Shown piece after piece: positions 23,438 through 36,900 of a DNA stretch of 64,000 nucleotides. Position numbers and translations under genes: made by a program. This DNA comes from Heliocidaris erythrogramma (taxonomy: Eukaryota > Echinodermata > Echinoidea > Camarodonta > Echinometridae). How positions within the stretch are numbered: the first letter of the stretch is position 1; every line of letters starts with the position of its first letter. The notes beneath the pieces were generated by a model, which saw only the letters and a program-made list of their open reading frames with translations, searched no databases and had not been told where the DNA came from. The stretch is from positions 503,501 to 567,500 of the forward strand of contig CM046853.1 in assembly GCA_025617745.1 (NCBI GenBank). Reading direction: 5' to 3'.

Positions 23438-23977
23438 TTTTCACACTTGCAAAATTTTGCTTAACCCCGGGAAATTGGTGGGGCTAAGAGGGGGGGGGGG
23501 GGGGGGGGGGTCTTAGTCCCACCAATTTCCCGGGGTTAAGCTTAGCCCACTTGCTTTTCACACTTACTTTTACCAAAGTGGGCTAACCCAGCAATTAGTA
23601 CGGGACTATCTGGCCCTGCAAAAAAGCAGCATTAGCCCTGCAATTGTGGTGCTAAGAATGCATGCCGGCACACATGCCGGTCATCACAGACAACGTGCTC
23701 ATAAATATGCATTTCCTTATAACGCTTCCGGGTGCGAAAGTTCACCTGAAACGCGCGAAATTGTTTATCTCGGCTTCATGCGTTGCAAGTACATGTACAT
23801 GTAGTACATGCTCGATCTTGACGACTAGTATTTTACGAGGCATGCGCGATAGTGAAGATATCAATATTCATGAGCTTTCGGATAGTCCGGGGTTAAGCAA
23901 GCGCAAGTGTGAAAAGTGGAAAATTTCTCAACCCCGGCTAAGCACTTAGTATGGGACTAAAAATACAAGTGTGAATT
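23438..23977. mobile_element. MITE splitting the SINE
   Basis: Ends TTTTCACACTTGCAAA and the complement of TACAAGTGTGAATT. It has an inner hairpin with arms CCCCGGGAAATTGGTGG and CCACCAATTTCCCGGGG around a G22 loop (23462-23543). Further GGGTTAAGC and CCCCGG motifs recur inside. Related in motif content to the MITE at 57020-57308. Confidence 0.7.
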
Positions 23978-24150
23978 GCATATAGCATTTCAAGGAATTA
24001 ATTCCTGCCAGGTACCCATTTACCTTTCCTGGGTCGAGTGTGGCAAAAGCAGATTAATGTCTTGCCGAAAGACACTAGTGCTGGGCCAGGGATTCGAACC
24101 CCGTACCTTGTGGTTCACAGTCCGGGGACTTATCCACTAGACCACAACAC
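23978..24150 (-). repeat. SINE head with tRNA-like promoter (minus strand)
   Basis: Read on minus: GGTGTTGTGGTCTAGTGGAT (A-box region) and GGTTCGAATCCCTGG (B box) with a weak acceptor stem GTGTTG/CAGCAC, then SINE body to GGGTACCTGGCAGGAATTAA. The anticodon stem does not pair, so this is a SINE head, not a tRNA gene. Confidence 0.7.
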
Positions 24151-24307
24151 CTTTGTCATTTTATCTTTTTGTCATTTTATCTTATTTTTTTATTCGATCC
24201 TTCTATCATTTTCTATTTTCTATCTTTCTGATTCTGTTCATCTTCTTCTCTTTCCTTCTTTTCCTATATTTTTCTGAATTTTACTCCTTATTTCTCCTTC
24301 CCTTATT

Positions 24308-26021
24308 GTATCCCCCGGCAGTATGCCGGAGGATACTTTGGATTCAGCAGCGTTTCGCCGCCGCCGCCGCCGCGTCACATTCTTGTGTGCGCTCTAGCGG
24401 TCACATTTCTCGACGAATTTTTTTCAAACTTCCTGTGGACGTGTATCTTGGTAAAATCTGGACCCCTATAGTTTCTGGTGATGCTGCCCCCAGTGTTCCG
24501 TCTTTTATAGGGTAAAAGGCCATATTTTTTGGGATAGTTTGTGTGCGCTCTAGCGGTCACATTTCTCAACGGATTTTGTTCAAATTTTGTATGGAGGTGT
24601 CTCTTGGTAAAATCTGGAACCCTATAGATTTTGGTGATGCTGCCCCCAGTGTTCCGTCTTTTATAGGGTCAAAGGTCATATTTTGATAGATGTCTTGTGT
24701 GTACTCTTGTGTGCGCTCTGGCGGTCACATTTCTCAACGGATTTCGTTCAAATTTTGCATGAAGGTGTCTCTTGGTGTAATTTAAAAACCTATAGTGTTT
24801 GGTGATGCTGCCACCAGTGTTCCGTCTTTTATAGGGTCAAATGTCATACTTCATGGCATGGCATGAGTGCACTCTGCAGGCCACATTTCTCAACAGATTT
24901 TGTTCAAATTTTGTGTGGAGATGTATCTTGGTATAATCTACACATGTTTAATTTTTGGTGATGCTGCCCTCATTGTTCCGTCCTTTATAGGGTCAAAGGT
25001 CATTTTTCCATTTCTTGCACTCTTACTTCTGCATTTCTCGACGGATTTCGTTCAAATTTTGCATGAAGGTGTCCCTTGGTGTAATCTAAAAATCTGTACT
25101 TTTTGGTGATGCTGCCACCAGTGTCCCGTCTTTTATAGCGTCAAAGGTCATACTTCAAGGGATGGCGTGAGTTCACTCTGCAGGCCACATTTCTTGATGG
25201 ATTTCTTTCAAATTTTGTATGGAGATGTATCTTGGTATAATCTACACATCTTTACTGGTTGGTGATGCTGCCCTCATTGTTCCGTCCTTTATAGGGTCAA
25301 AGCTCATTTGTCCCTTTTGTGCACTCTTATTCTGCATTTCTTGACGGATTTCATTCAAATTTTGTATGGAGATGTATCTTGGTATAATCTACACATATTT
25401 AATTTTTGGTGATGCTGCCCTCATTGTTCCGTCCTTTATAGGGTCAAAGGTCATTTTTCCATTTCTTGCACTCTTCTGCATTTCTTGACGGATTTCGTTC
25501 AAATTTCGCATGAAGGTGTTTCTTGGTGTAATCTAAAAACCTATAGTTTTTGGTGATGCTGCCACCAGTGTTCCATCTTTTATAGGGTCAAAGGTCATAC
25601 TTCAGGGAATGGCGTGAGTGCACTCTGCAGGCCACATTTCTTGATGGATTTCTTTCAAATTCTGTATGGAGATGTATCTTGGTATAATCTACACATCTTT
25701 ACTGTTTGGTAATGCTGCCCTCATTGTTCCGTCCTTTATAGGGTCAAAGCTCATTTGTCCCTTTTGTGCACTCTTACTTCTGCATTTCTTGACGGATTTC
25801 ATTCAAATTTTGTATGGAGATGTATCTTGGTATATCTCTCAACACATTTCTTTCAAATTTTATATGAAGATGTGTCTTAGTGAAACCTACACATCTGATT
25901 TCTACACCATCCTTTTGTTTGAGGGAGGGGATGGGGGAGGGTCTTTGTCCCTCCTTCAAATCGCTGCCAGTGCCGGGGGATACATTTAGCATTGCGCGGC
26001 CCCAGCAATGCACATTTCTAG
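24308..26021 (+). mobile_element. Helentron-associated (HINE/DINE-like) element, copy 1
   Basis: Starts GTATCCCCCGGCA; the inverse TGCCGGGGGATAC lies near the 3' end. Then comes a hairpin, GCATTGC/GCAATGC (25989-25995 and 26005-26011), ACATTT and terminal CTAG before TT. Subterminal inverted repeats, a 3' hairpin, a CTAG end and insertion at T-T are the marks of Helentron-derived non-autonomous elements. Between the ends are about nine or ten tandem units of 145-170 bp, each with CACATTTCT(C/T)(A/G)ACGGATTT, GGTGATGCTGCC and TTTATAGGGTCAAAGGTCAT. Non-coding. Confidence 0.78.
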
Positions 26022-26760
26022 TTATTCTTTGATTTTTCTTCTGTAATCTTCTTTCAGAAGAATGCGCTGATATTGCACGGAATCGGAAGCCTGCCACTTT
26101 CAGCGCATATAATAACATCATAGAATTATGATTGAGATCTCTGTTGCGTTTATGCAATATCAGTGACCGTGATTCTGGCGGAATCATACAAAACGCAACT
26201 TTTTCTGCGTTTCATTTTGGTGATCTCAAACACGTTTTTATTTACGACCGACAAAAAAATTGCATGAACTTATGCAACCATGTTTTAAACTAATCATCTT
26301 TCCAAACAGTGATTCTGGGTCAAAAATATTCACATGAACGCAGCCTAGGAGTAACACATCTTTACAATTTTGCTGTTGCGGCCTACCCCTATGATAATTA
26401 TGTAGATTGAGGGAGGGAGAATTTGACCACTTACGACAGAACCATATTTAGGACTCTTTATTTCACATTTATTTACTTACTCAAATCATGGAAGCCAAAT
26501 AAGCCAAAAGGCGTCCCCCTTCGGCAATGGGTTGCAGCCCAGAGTTCTGTTATTCGGGCAACCACCGCTTCATATTAGGGCAGCGAGGAGCCAGAACATC
26601 CACATATTTGGGCTGCGTGGTTCCCAGATAATTATGTAACTTCTGTACATTTTCACTACGAAAAATTGAAAAGTCGATATCCGGGCAAAAGATGTCGGCC
26701 CCTCCTTGCAAAAATAGGCCTGTATGATCAAGATCTCTACATCTGTGATTTTGTATTATT
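26022..26760. other. Spacer between the first two HINE copies
   Basis: About 740 bp of unique-looking sequence; no gene recognised. Confidence 0.45.
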
Positions 26761-28638
26761 GTATCCCCCGGCAGTATGCCGGAGGATACTTTGGATTCAG
26801 CAGCGTTTCGCCGCCGCCGCCGCCGCCGCGTCACATTCTTGTGTGCGCTCTAGCGGTCACATTTCTCGACGAATTTTTTTCAGACTTCCTGTGGACGTGT
26901 ATCTTGGTAAAATCTGGACCCCTATAGTTTCTGGTGATGCTGCCCCCAGTGTTCCGTCTTTTATAGGGTAAAAGGCCATATTTTTGGGGATAGTTTGTGT
27001 GCGCTCTAGCGGTCACATTTCTCAACGGATTTTTTTCAAATTTTGTATGAAGGTGTCTCTTGGTAAAATCTGGAACCCTATAGATTTTGGTGATGCTGCC
27101 CCCAGTGTTCCGTCTTTTATAGGGTCAAAGGTCATATTTTGATAGATGTCTTGTGTGTACTCTTGTGTGCGCTCTGGCGGTCACATTTCTCAACGGATTT
27201 CGTTCAAATTTTGCATGAAGGTGTCTCTTGGTGTAATTTAAAAACCTATAGTGTTTGGTGATGCTGCCACCAGTGTTCCGTCTTTTATAGGGTCAAAGGT
27301 CATACTTCAGGGCATGGCGTGAGTGCACTCTACAGGCCACATTTCTCAACGGATTTTGTTCAAATTTTGTATGGAGATGTATCTTGGTATAATCTACACA
27401 TGTTTAATTTTTGGTGATGCTGCCCTCATTGTTCCGTCCTTTATAGGGTCAAAGGTCATTTTTCCATTTCTTGCACTCTTACTTCTGCATTTCTCGACGG
27501 ATTTCGTTCAAATTTTGCATGAAGGTGTCCCTTGGTGTAATCTAAAAATCTGTACTTTTTGGTGATGCTGCCACCAGTGTCCCGTCTTTTATAGGGTCAA
27601 AGGTCATACTTCAAGGGATGGCGTGAGTTCACTCTGCAGGCCACATTTCTTGATGGATTTCTTTCAAATTTTGTATGGAGATGTATCTTGGTATAATCTA
27701 CACATCTTTACTGTTTGGTGATGCTGCCCTCATTGTTCCGTCCTTTATAGGATCAAAGCTCATTTGTCCCTTTTGTGCACTCTTACTTCTGCATTTCTTG
27801 ACGGATTTCATTCAAATTTTGTATGGAGATGTATCTTGGTATAATGTACACACATTTAATTTTTGGTGATGCTGCCCTCATTGTTCCGTCCTTTATAGGG
27901 TCAAAGGTCATTTTTCCTTTTCTTGCACTCTTACTTCTGCATTTCTTGACGGATTTCGTTCAAATTTCGCATGAAGGTGTTTCTTGGTGTAATCTAAAAA
28001 CCTATAGTTTTTGGTGATGCTGCCACCAGTGTTCCGTCTTTTATAGGGTCAAAGGTCATATTTCAGGGAATGGCGTGAGTGCACTCTGCAGGCCACATTT
28101 CTTGATGGATTTCTTTCAAATTCTGTATGGAGATGTATCTTGGTATAATCTACACATCTTTACTGTTTGGTGATGCTGCCCTCATTGTTCCGTCCTTTAT
28201 AGGGTCAAAGCTCATTTGTCCCTTTTGTGCACTCTTACTTCTGCATTTCTTGACGGATTTCATTCAAATTTTGCATGAAGGTGTCTCTTGGTGTAATCTA
28301 AAAACCTATAGTTTTTGGTGATGCTGCCACCAGTGTTCCGTCTTTTATAGGGTCAAAGGTCATACTTCAGGGCATGGCGTGAGTGCACTCTGCAGGCCAC
28401 ATTTCTTGATGGATTTCTTTCAAATTTTGTATGGAGATGTATCTTGGTATATCTCTCAACACATTTCTTTCAAATTTTATATGAAGATGTGTCTTAGTGA
28501 AACCTACACATCTAATTTCTACACCATCCTTTTGTTTGAGGGAGGGGATGGGGGAGGGTCTTTGTCCCTCCTTCAAATCGCTGCCAGTGCCGGGGGATAC
28601 ATTTAGCATTGCGCGGCCCCAGCAATGCACATTTCTAG
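26761..28638 (+). mobile_element. HINE-like element, copy 2
   Basis: Same start, subterminal inverse, hairpin and CTAG end as copy 1, and nearly the same unit order, but with about one extra unit. The flanks are TATT on the left and TTAT on the right, as in copy 1. Confidence 0.78.
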
Positions 28639-29326
28639 TTATTTTTTTTGGGGGGGGGGGGGGAGATATGAATGCTAGGAGGACTTGAGATCAGATGTGG
28701 ATCTATCGATCCTTAGCAGTGAATATGAAAATGATAGTTTAATTGTTTCTAAAAATAAAATGTATGTTTGTTGTTTTTTTTTATCCATGCTGTTTGATTT
28801 GATTCTGTTCAAGATTTCCCTTTTCTCACTTCTGCTACTTCTTTTGAAATTTCATTATCTTAGTTTCTTTCATTTCCCCTTTTTACCCTCTCATTATAAT
28901 GGTTTGATTGTTAATGGAGAAAAAGCAAGGGAAAAAATGGACAAGAGGGCTGTTTTTGTGGTCAGCAGTTCAGTCATGAGGATTAGACTCCCAATGATCA
29001 ATGTAATCCACTTTTCCTGCCCTTCTCCTAAAACCTGTGATAAAATGAAAGACATGGTCAGCTTGCCCACATTCCTCCCTGTTGCGTGCCATGGGTCACC
29101 CCACAATAGCGCGATCCACTTTCCAATCTCGTAATGAGAATGGGGCCTAGAAAACTGAAATCTGGCTTTTGGTGGGTTTTCATTATCCCAATCAAATATG
29201 ATCATGAGCAACATCACAACATTCCATCGTATTTTATAAGCTTTTAAGGAAATAGTCAAATAATTTAATTTGTAGTCTTTATGATATTGTCATTTCAAAG
29301 ATGCTTCCCCAAACTGGCATTACATT
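28639..29326. other. No gene recognised
   Basis: G tract at 28651-28663. The stretch GCTAGGAGGACTTGAGAT...AGTGAATATGAAAA (28673-28735) is shared with 56175-56262 and is probably a MITE end. The 149-codon frame at 28685-29134 has no recognisable domain. Confidence 0.35.
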
Positions 29327-29836
29327 TAAATAGGAAGTACACCCTAATATTGAATTGGTTTTAGAGAAAACAGAAAAATGTGAGAAAGCGATTAGTGAAA
29401 GCTTGATGAAAGTCTGATAAAAAATAAAGTTATGAATTTTAAAGATATAATCGAACAAGCGCTAATTAGCAACCCTATGATGTCCCTTTCAAGGACCTCT
29501 CCCAATTGCTCTGTGCTAAAAAGATTATAAATTTCTATTTTCACATAAGAAAATATTTAATTGCATATGCACCGTAGATATTATAGTGCATATGCTTTAC
29601 ACAAGCAACCCCTGTAGAAACAGATGTCACCAACAACCAAATACATAATTATAGATGCAATTTTCAGTTCAAAGTGAATGGGAGAGATGCTTGAAAGTTT
29701 CCAGTTTGCCTTTGATCGATGAGGCCTACAACTTTCTTAATTTTTATTGGATTTTTATAAAAATTTCACTGGTCTTATTCTGTGTTTTTTTTTTGTTGAT
29801 CTTATTAAAACCAATGTAATATCAGTATTCCCCTTT
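29327..29836. mobile_element. Probable MITE related to the TTAA group
   Basis: The left edge TTAAATAGGAAGTACACCC...AATATTGAATTGGTTTTA is loosely mirrored by TAAAACCAATGTAATATCAG and CCCCTTTA on the right. Arms are diverged and boundaries approximate. Confidence 0.5.
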
Positions 29837-32087
29837 AGATAAGGCTGACACCTGAGGCCTCATTTGCTGATGTCATGAAGGCGTCGGTGACTGTTGATAA
29901 AAACTGATAGAGTGACCAAAATGAACAGTGCAACCAATACTTCTAATAACTATCATTTGGGTTTTGCAATGCCAGCTACTCTGAAATCTCTAGTCTCTTC
30001 CCTGGTTTCAGATAATGGAATAAGCCTATTCATTGTGATCCTTTCTATTAATTTTATATTACAGAGGCCAGAATGAGTATTATATTATTACTGAAGACTT
30101 AATATCTGCCCCTTCCAAGGCTTCTTCTACAAGTAAAGCTAAAAAGTGAAGGAAACCTTGCTAAAATGCTCTAAGGCTTTCTCAATTGTGTTACAAAGTG
30201 GTATTTTTAGATTGACCAGCATGGAAATAGATAGCATCAAGTTGCTACCAATTCTTTAGTTTTCATTTTATCATGTGTTGGTTTTCTTGCAGAGGAAAAT
30301 ATGATTTATTTTACAAATCAATACATTTATTCAACTAAAAAAATTGACAAGGATACATTAAAACTTAACCGTTTTCTTTATAGTAATTATTTTTTATTAA
30401 TGCTTCCATCACAGGAAGTTGTTCACTTATTACATTGCATTATAAATTAAAGTTTATTGATAAATAACTTGAGTTAAAAGAGATGGAACTTATGGATAAG
30501 TAGCTAACCGAGACTGAAAAAAACAAGGACTAAATTTGAGCTAGTTATTATGCCATAGAAACTAGTAGCATACGCAGCAAGGTTTGCAAAACCAGCTGGG
30601 AGAGCCCGAATTCACCTGGAGAAAAGAAGTAGAAACAGTACCCCGTTAAACTTTGTTTTAGATGAGCATTTCAAAACGCTCATTCTGCCTTCGCAAAGAA
30701 AGTATAAACGCACCCTGTAGACTTTGTATGCAGTTGCTACCAGCCCAAGGCCTGTTTACTGAAAGTCTTTCTACATTGTAAGTGTATCATTGTACAAGCT
30801 CAAACACTACCAATCATTTCATACTTTTACAATGTGAAGCCATTGTGAAGTCTATAAGTGGCAATACTCTCCATAAAGCTTATTGTAAGCATATACAGTT
30901 CTATTCATAACCCTTGAGGCTGTTTACTCGCCGACTTTAGTCCAGTCTATAAGCTACTGAGGTAGAGTTTATGCCATTGTTAGAAGAGTGTGATTATTTG
31001 CCTCCTCTTGGCTTTGCATTTTGATTTCAAAGAAGAATATCTAACTTCTACTTTTTTTTTTGCTTTCCTTGTGTCCTTGGTTCCTTGATGAAACTTAAAA
31101 AGTGCAGGGAATGACCTAATGGAAGAAAAGATTTGTTGATGAATAAAGATTTTTACATTGATACCACATGGAGCACCTCCATTAGGTAGTTTAGAGGTCC
31201 ACTGTTAAGGATCACCATGGTCCTCCGTTCAGTCCATTGGGCAGATTAAGACAATGTGCTCCATTTTCAAGATACATATAGCATGATCTTACACTTAATG
31301 CGCTTAGAAACATTGTATTAAGCGCAATATAAGTGTAATATATTATTATTATTATTATTACACTTGAATACTTTTTTTTGTTGTCCTCTATGCTTGTTCC
31401 AGACTTGTCGGAGATAAATTTGGGGGTAATTTACAATGTATGAGCTACAATGACAGGAAAGATACTGACAAATACCTATAATATGGCATCAGCAAAGTTT
31501 TATAATTGTTTGCATTTCATCTGTGTTTGCCTCCCTGCCTCCCTGCATATAGCCCCCAAAGCCTCATGTGTCACATTATTTTACAAGATGTTCAATGGTA
31601 CCATTTTATTTAATGCCCTAAAGTGAAAGTGTTTACGAATCACCTGCTTAGCAAGGGATGAAATGTAATTTCCCTCCACCCAGTCAGAGGTAAAGAACAT
31701 GCTGTTCCTTTCATATGAAAAGCAAACCTTGTAATTGGTTCCATCAGATTTAGACAATAAGCGATCAAAAGCGGTGTCTCCACATGACAAAGGCGTTATC
31801 CAATGAAAACAGAGGTGTCCAGGTGGTAAGATACATGTCAAGGAATAATCACATCACTCATGTTTATGCCATCAGGTTAATACTCTCTCAGTTCTACAAA
31901 GCATCTCTATCTCTATCTCTGTCTCTCTTTCTGTCTCTCTCTCTCTCTCTCAGTCTCTGTCTTTCTCCCTCCTCCTCTTCCTTTTGTCACTTTCAATATC
32001 TCCATTAGATTGTGAATACAAAATACATATTCCTATTTTGTTTGTATCTCAAGCCATTTACTCTTGATTATATATCTTTTGTTTGGA

Positions 32088-32146
32088 GCGAGAAGGGCAT
32101 TAACTCCATACAAATTGATGGAACTTTATGCCCTTCTGGCTTCAAT
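32088..32146. repeat. Tiny inverted-repeat element
   Basis: AGAAGGGCATTAACTCCAT and ATGGAACTTTATGCCCTTCT form imperfect arms. The left arm nearly matches the core of the 60-bp insertion at 63805-63864. Confidence 0.5.
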
Positions 32147-32324
32147 CAGATGTACATATACTTTTTTTTACTCTTTTGTCTCTAATGTTTTTATTTTGAT
32201 TTGGAAATTAAATACCATACCATATTTGGGGGGATAATTTTTGCTTATTTTTCTCTCTACATTGCAGTCCTTCTTTCTGTTTCCTCAAGGTTGCATTCTT
32301 ATGATTGTGTACCCCACCCTGATG

Positions 32325-32576
32325 TACGGGGTCACCTCGCTAGTCCCATAAGCACCGCTATCCATAACGCGTGACTAAATGAATAGCAGCTTTGTATGAA
32401 TAGCAGTCCTTCTAAATAGCGAGCAAACCATAGACAAATGACATGTACTTCGCTATTCATGAGGACCTCCATTCATAAGGATCACTATTCATAACTATTC
32501 ATAAGGACTGCTATTCATAATGTGTGTTAAATGAATAGCGGTTTTCTAAGAATAGCATGCATCCCCTGATGTACAT
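32325..32576. repeat. Small palindromic element of ATGAATAGC units
   Basis: CCTGATGTAC occurs at both edges. Inside are repeated ATGAATAGC(A/G) on one half and GCTATTCAT on the other, e.g. ATGAATAGCAGTCCTT mirrored by AAGGACTGCTATTCAT. Confidence 0.5.
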
Positions 32577-33852
32577 GTGTCCTTTACAATCCCAAGAGGG
32601 CTCACTCTCACCTTTCTATGCAAACAATGGGACAATGACAGTCTCTGTGCTTGTCTTTCCACCTCCATTTTAATTTTTGATCTGTTTTTTTTCTTTCTAT
32701 CACATATTTTTCCCTAGAAAGAGACATCATTCTTTGCTCTCTCCTTCTTTCCAGCCCCTCCTTCATTTCTGTCTCCAAACACCTGTTTCTTGTTGTCAAA
32801 TCACCATATCCCTGCCTATAGCTAAACCCTGCCTCACTAAACCCTGCCTCACTAAACCCCACTTCAGCTCCACTCCTTTCCAAGGAGACACAAGACAGAG
32901 AAGCTCAAAGTAGATCAAAACTGTGAAAGCAAATGCAACCATTTCATGCTGAATGACTTGTTTGTGGAAAAGCAAACTATTGCAGTACATCTTTAATTTA
33001 TTATATTAGTACTTTTTAATATACAAAGTATCCAAATGTATCTTTTTATTGTGTCTCTTATTATATTGCTAGTGTTACTAGAACTATTTCATTTAATGAT
33101 ATTGCTTATTTTTAAAGTGTGTGTAGGCTTAAATGATTTATTTCAAAATTGAATATTGACATGAAAATTCCAGTAAGTTGTGAAGTTGTAACATTGACTT
33201 ATGACCAGAAATATCTACTCCAGTAGTACTGCTGTCAGTGTAGACTAGTCATCTGAATGGCATATCTGGTTTCCATGGGAACACATCCTTGTTTAACCCT
33301 GGGTGACCCTGTTGGCAGGTCATTTGACCTCCATGCCTCCCATGGGTACACTCATGAATATGCTAATGAGACGAATAGTTTTGAGACTAGTCATGGTGCT
33401 GTTTTCACCCACTTTCTCTTTGGGATCTACACAATTATTCTTGATCAAAGATGACTTTTGAAATATGCTTGGCATTGCAGAAGAGAGGTGATTTCTATAT
33501 TTTGTGTATTGCAGTAATACTAAAACAGAGGTACTGATGTTTTCTTCCAGAAAGAAAGAGGGTGATAAGACATGTGCTCCTTTGTCAATTGCTCTGGGCT
33601 TTTTCATCAAAGATAGGTAGGGTAGGGTTGGGGTTGGATTTATGGTTTTACTTTAGGTTTATGGTTTATAGGGTAAAGTACTGTATAGTGTTTAGTCCAG
33701 AGCTGAAGGTAGGAATTTGGTTATTACAGGACATTGACCATTGAGCAATTGTGGCCAGAATATGTGTCTTTGAAGTTGAACTAGTAAGAGAGAGTTGTCA
33801 GGTTTTTTTACAATGTGTTGTTTGTTATAATGAGAGTTTTGTTGTTTTCCAG

Positions 33853-33955
33853 GTTAATACCAATGGTTTCCAAGGAGAGATGGCTAGTCACTTGTCAGCA
33901 CAGAGACGGGAGATGGATCACATACCAACCAAGAGGGAAAGAGACTCTCCACCAG
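33853..33955 (+). CDS. Host gene exon with RREMDHIPTKRERDSPP
   Basis: 103 bp, phase 0 at the acceptor if translated from the upstream exon, phase 1 at the donor. Highly charged. Confidence 0.62.
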
Positions 33956-36900
33956 GTACCTACCAATCCATTTATTGATTAAAATATGCAATGCTAGGGC
34001 AGGGACAAACTGGGTGTGCTATTGGGAATTGATCATGCATGGTATTTGTTAGTTTAAAGCATTTGCATGCCAACATCAAATTTGAAGGAAAAAACAATTA
34101 GCCTGAGGAATATAGGCCTAAAAAAAACTTTTCTAACTATTTGTAAGGGTCCAGAAATCAGAAGGAATGTGTCATGTTGAAGAATGTTTTTATGTGGTGA
34201 TTTCCCTTGCATAAAACTGGCATGATGTTACTCTGAACATGGTAATACTACATGAAGAAATTACACCTCAGTCATAGTATAGCTTGACAAGTTCTGTGGA
34301 ACTCTTACTCTGTTAGACCTACACCCAATTTACAATCGCAAGAGTAAGGATAAGAATTGATGAAGGCATATCTAGGAAAGAAACTATGGCTGTTGAATTT
34401 ACTAAAATTCTTGTATCTGTATAGGTACTAGGCCTAATAGGTACAACAAAGTTATGCTCATTTTGCAAAATATTCGTTATTGTAGGTCTGAAGATTTTTA
34501 GAGACTTTATTACCACGAGCTTTAGGTGATCTATTACAAAACTTCATGTTTACACAGTTTCACAGAAATTAATAAAGTGCAAATTATTTCAAAACATTGT
34601 ATATCTTTTTCTTCTGACTGTCATTTGACAACAAAATGTGTAGGCCTACTCATTTGTATTTGACTAGTGGATACGGTTTGAAATTTGTTTGTTAGAATTG
34701 TGTTTGTTCAATCATTTTAATGGAATCAATGTAGTTTTTATGAACCCTCCTCATTTAGTGTGATTGCTTTCATCAAGGAAATGTGATAGAAAATTTAAAG
34801 CATTTTCACCATTTTCTTTCAGTGTGTGAAAGGTCATGTGAAACACAAATAAGCACTGACTGTAATGACTTCCAGACAAGAAATCCTAACAGGTCAATTT
34901 ATGAGAAAGCACAGGTTGACTTCAGCTGTCTTGACCTTTGGTGTGACCTCGTGGCTATGAAGAGGGATGAAGATCCCTCCAGGGGTCATGAAAGTAACAC
35001 CCCTATGCAGGGTTTATGGCAGATCCCCCATAGTTCTGTGTTCAGACTCAGAGGGAAAGCATTTTCTCAATGTGGTAAAGCAATAATTTAAATACCACTG
35101 AGTCTGATGGAGAGTGAGTATACACAGGTGGAGTCTATTTCAAGCCTTCATCAACCTGTGTCTTTAGCTTTGAACTACAAACAGAGATTTGACTCTTTAT
35201 TTTGTATTATGGCACAGCTCTTTATAAGTGAATGAGGCTCTGTTAGAAAGAGAATACTCCAGCTTTTATTTCCATGTTTGAAATTGGAATTCCTATCCCA
35301 CTCACAGCTTGTACCTCAGGCTTTGCTCTATACAGTAAAACCAGAAACATTACATTCATTCGTGAATTGTAAATTTTCACATCAAGAAACTTTTGCAATT
35401 TGCACAAATTTAGTGTTCTGTTATATGTCAAGTGTCCAAGAATATGATTTACTAATAACTTGAAAAAGTTATATTTATAGTAATATAATGCATGCATAAA
35501 AATCATCTAAATATGAATTTTTATACAATATACTTCAAAATGAGTAATTATGAATAAGTGATATTTTGAAAACAATCTCAATATTTCTGAGTTCACAAAA
35601 TATTTTGGGAAGGTGTATACATGCAAAAAAATAAGGTTCAAGTTATGTGGAAATCATATTCTGGGACAAAAATTGAGAATTTGTGTTATCATTATAAACA
35701 AAACAATTTGTGAGTTTTGAGGGAATGACATCACAAACTTAGGCAGAGTTGCCAGTTTGTCAAGTGATTTTCTTTGTTTTCCCTAGTTTTTCATGTCATT
35801 AGATATTATTAGCTGTCATGTTTTCTTAACAGTTTTAAAATTTGCCTGTGTGAATTTTCTGCTTTTATTCAAATCAAGTTATTCTTGGAACAGACTTCCC
35901 CTTTTAAGGTGAGATATTTTTCAAATTTGCTGACAGGTTTCTTAAAGTTTTCATCAAGCAAAAAGAGTAAAAATGGAAGAAAAAAATATTAAATTGCAAT
36001 TTAATAATTTTGCAGGACAAGAATTTTCAATCAAAATATGCCTACAGAAAATAATTGGAGGGGGGGGGGGGAGGGTGGGGAAGTCACACAACAACTCCAT
36101 TCTAGCAATGCCCATGACACTGGGTCTATTTTCTAAGACTATTTACTTAGGCTTCATCTTATCCTACTAAACAGGGGGTCATTATGATCTTAACCCATAA
36201 TCTTCTACCCTAGTTCACATATTTCCAGCTAAACATATTAACCAAAGGAATTTTGATTGGAAGTTTCACTTTACCAGTGGGCTGATGTGACAATAGACAG
36301 GGAAGAACTGGAGCATTCTTGATTATATTCCAGTCAGTTCTTTGTTTTATGTTAATTTTATTTCCTCTTTTCATCTTTAAAAAAACCAAACTGGTCTTCT
36401 AACAACTGATGCTGGTCTGGTCGGTTTATTGCTATTTGGTCTATCGCCATTTGGTCCAATCATCAAATGGTCTAACATCATCTACATGTAAATATATATT
36501 ACGCTAAGGATTTGGGGCCTTTTTTTGGGTTCGAATAGGCGCCTCCCCTGGCTCTTTTCAGTCCCTACCTTTTGGTACCCACGGGCGGGGGGGGGGGGGG
36601 GGGGGGGGGAGGCACTTTTTAAGGGTGACTTGCCATCCATATTTCATGAATTCATTTCTAAACATTGAATTTCCGGAGGGAGTAATAATTCTGCCAACGC
36701 ATGAAGCTGGTTTGTAGCTTCATGCCCAACCCATACCCTTTACCTGTGAAGGGGAGAAATCTCAGTTGGTGTATTGCCAAAGAACAGCGTGGTGTGTATA
36801 CTCCAAGGCTATATCCACATGTACATGTATGGCTTCAATGTATACAACACAACACACATGTTATTCGTTTGCACTCGCACATGTACTATGTTTCACGCAT

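Larger units (their letters stand above)
29837..33852. other. Non-coding stretch left of the host-gene exon
   Basis: Holds a SINE-like tail, TTAAGCGCAATATAAGTGTA followed by (ATT)n (31318-31362), a CT-rich run (31904-31985) and two small palindromic elements listed separately. No exon could be supported. Confidence 0.4.

Noticed and set aside
24075-24150. tRNA gene on minus with a good B box
   Set aside because: The anticodon stem does not pair and the sequence runs on into SINE body; treated as a SINE head.
24308-28638. CRISPR-like or satellite array
   Set aside because: Units are 145-170 bp with no short repeat and unique spacer pattern, and the array is bounded by transposon-type ends.
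28685-29134. 149-codon plus frame
   Set aside because: Begins in a MITE-like segment, has no recognisable domain and no splice or start support.
34829-34902. Possible host exon VCERSCETQISTDCNDF
   Set aside because: Acceptor and phase fit, but the donor is weak (GTCAAT) and the neighbouring host exons join in frame without it.
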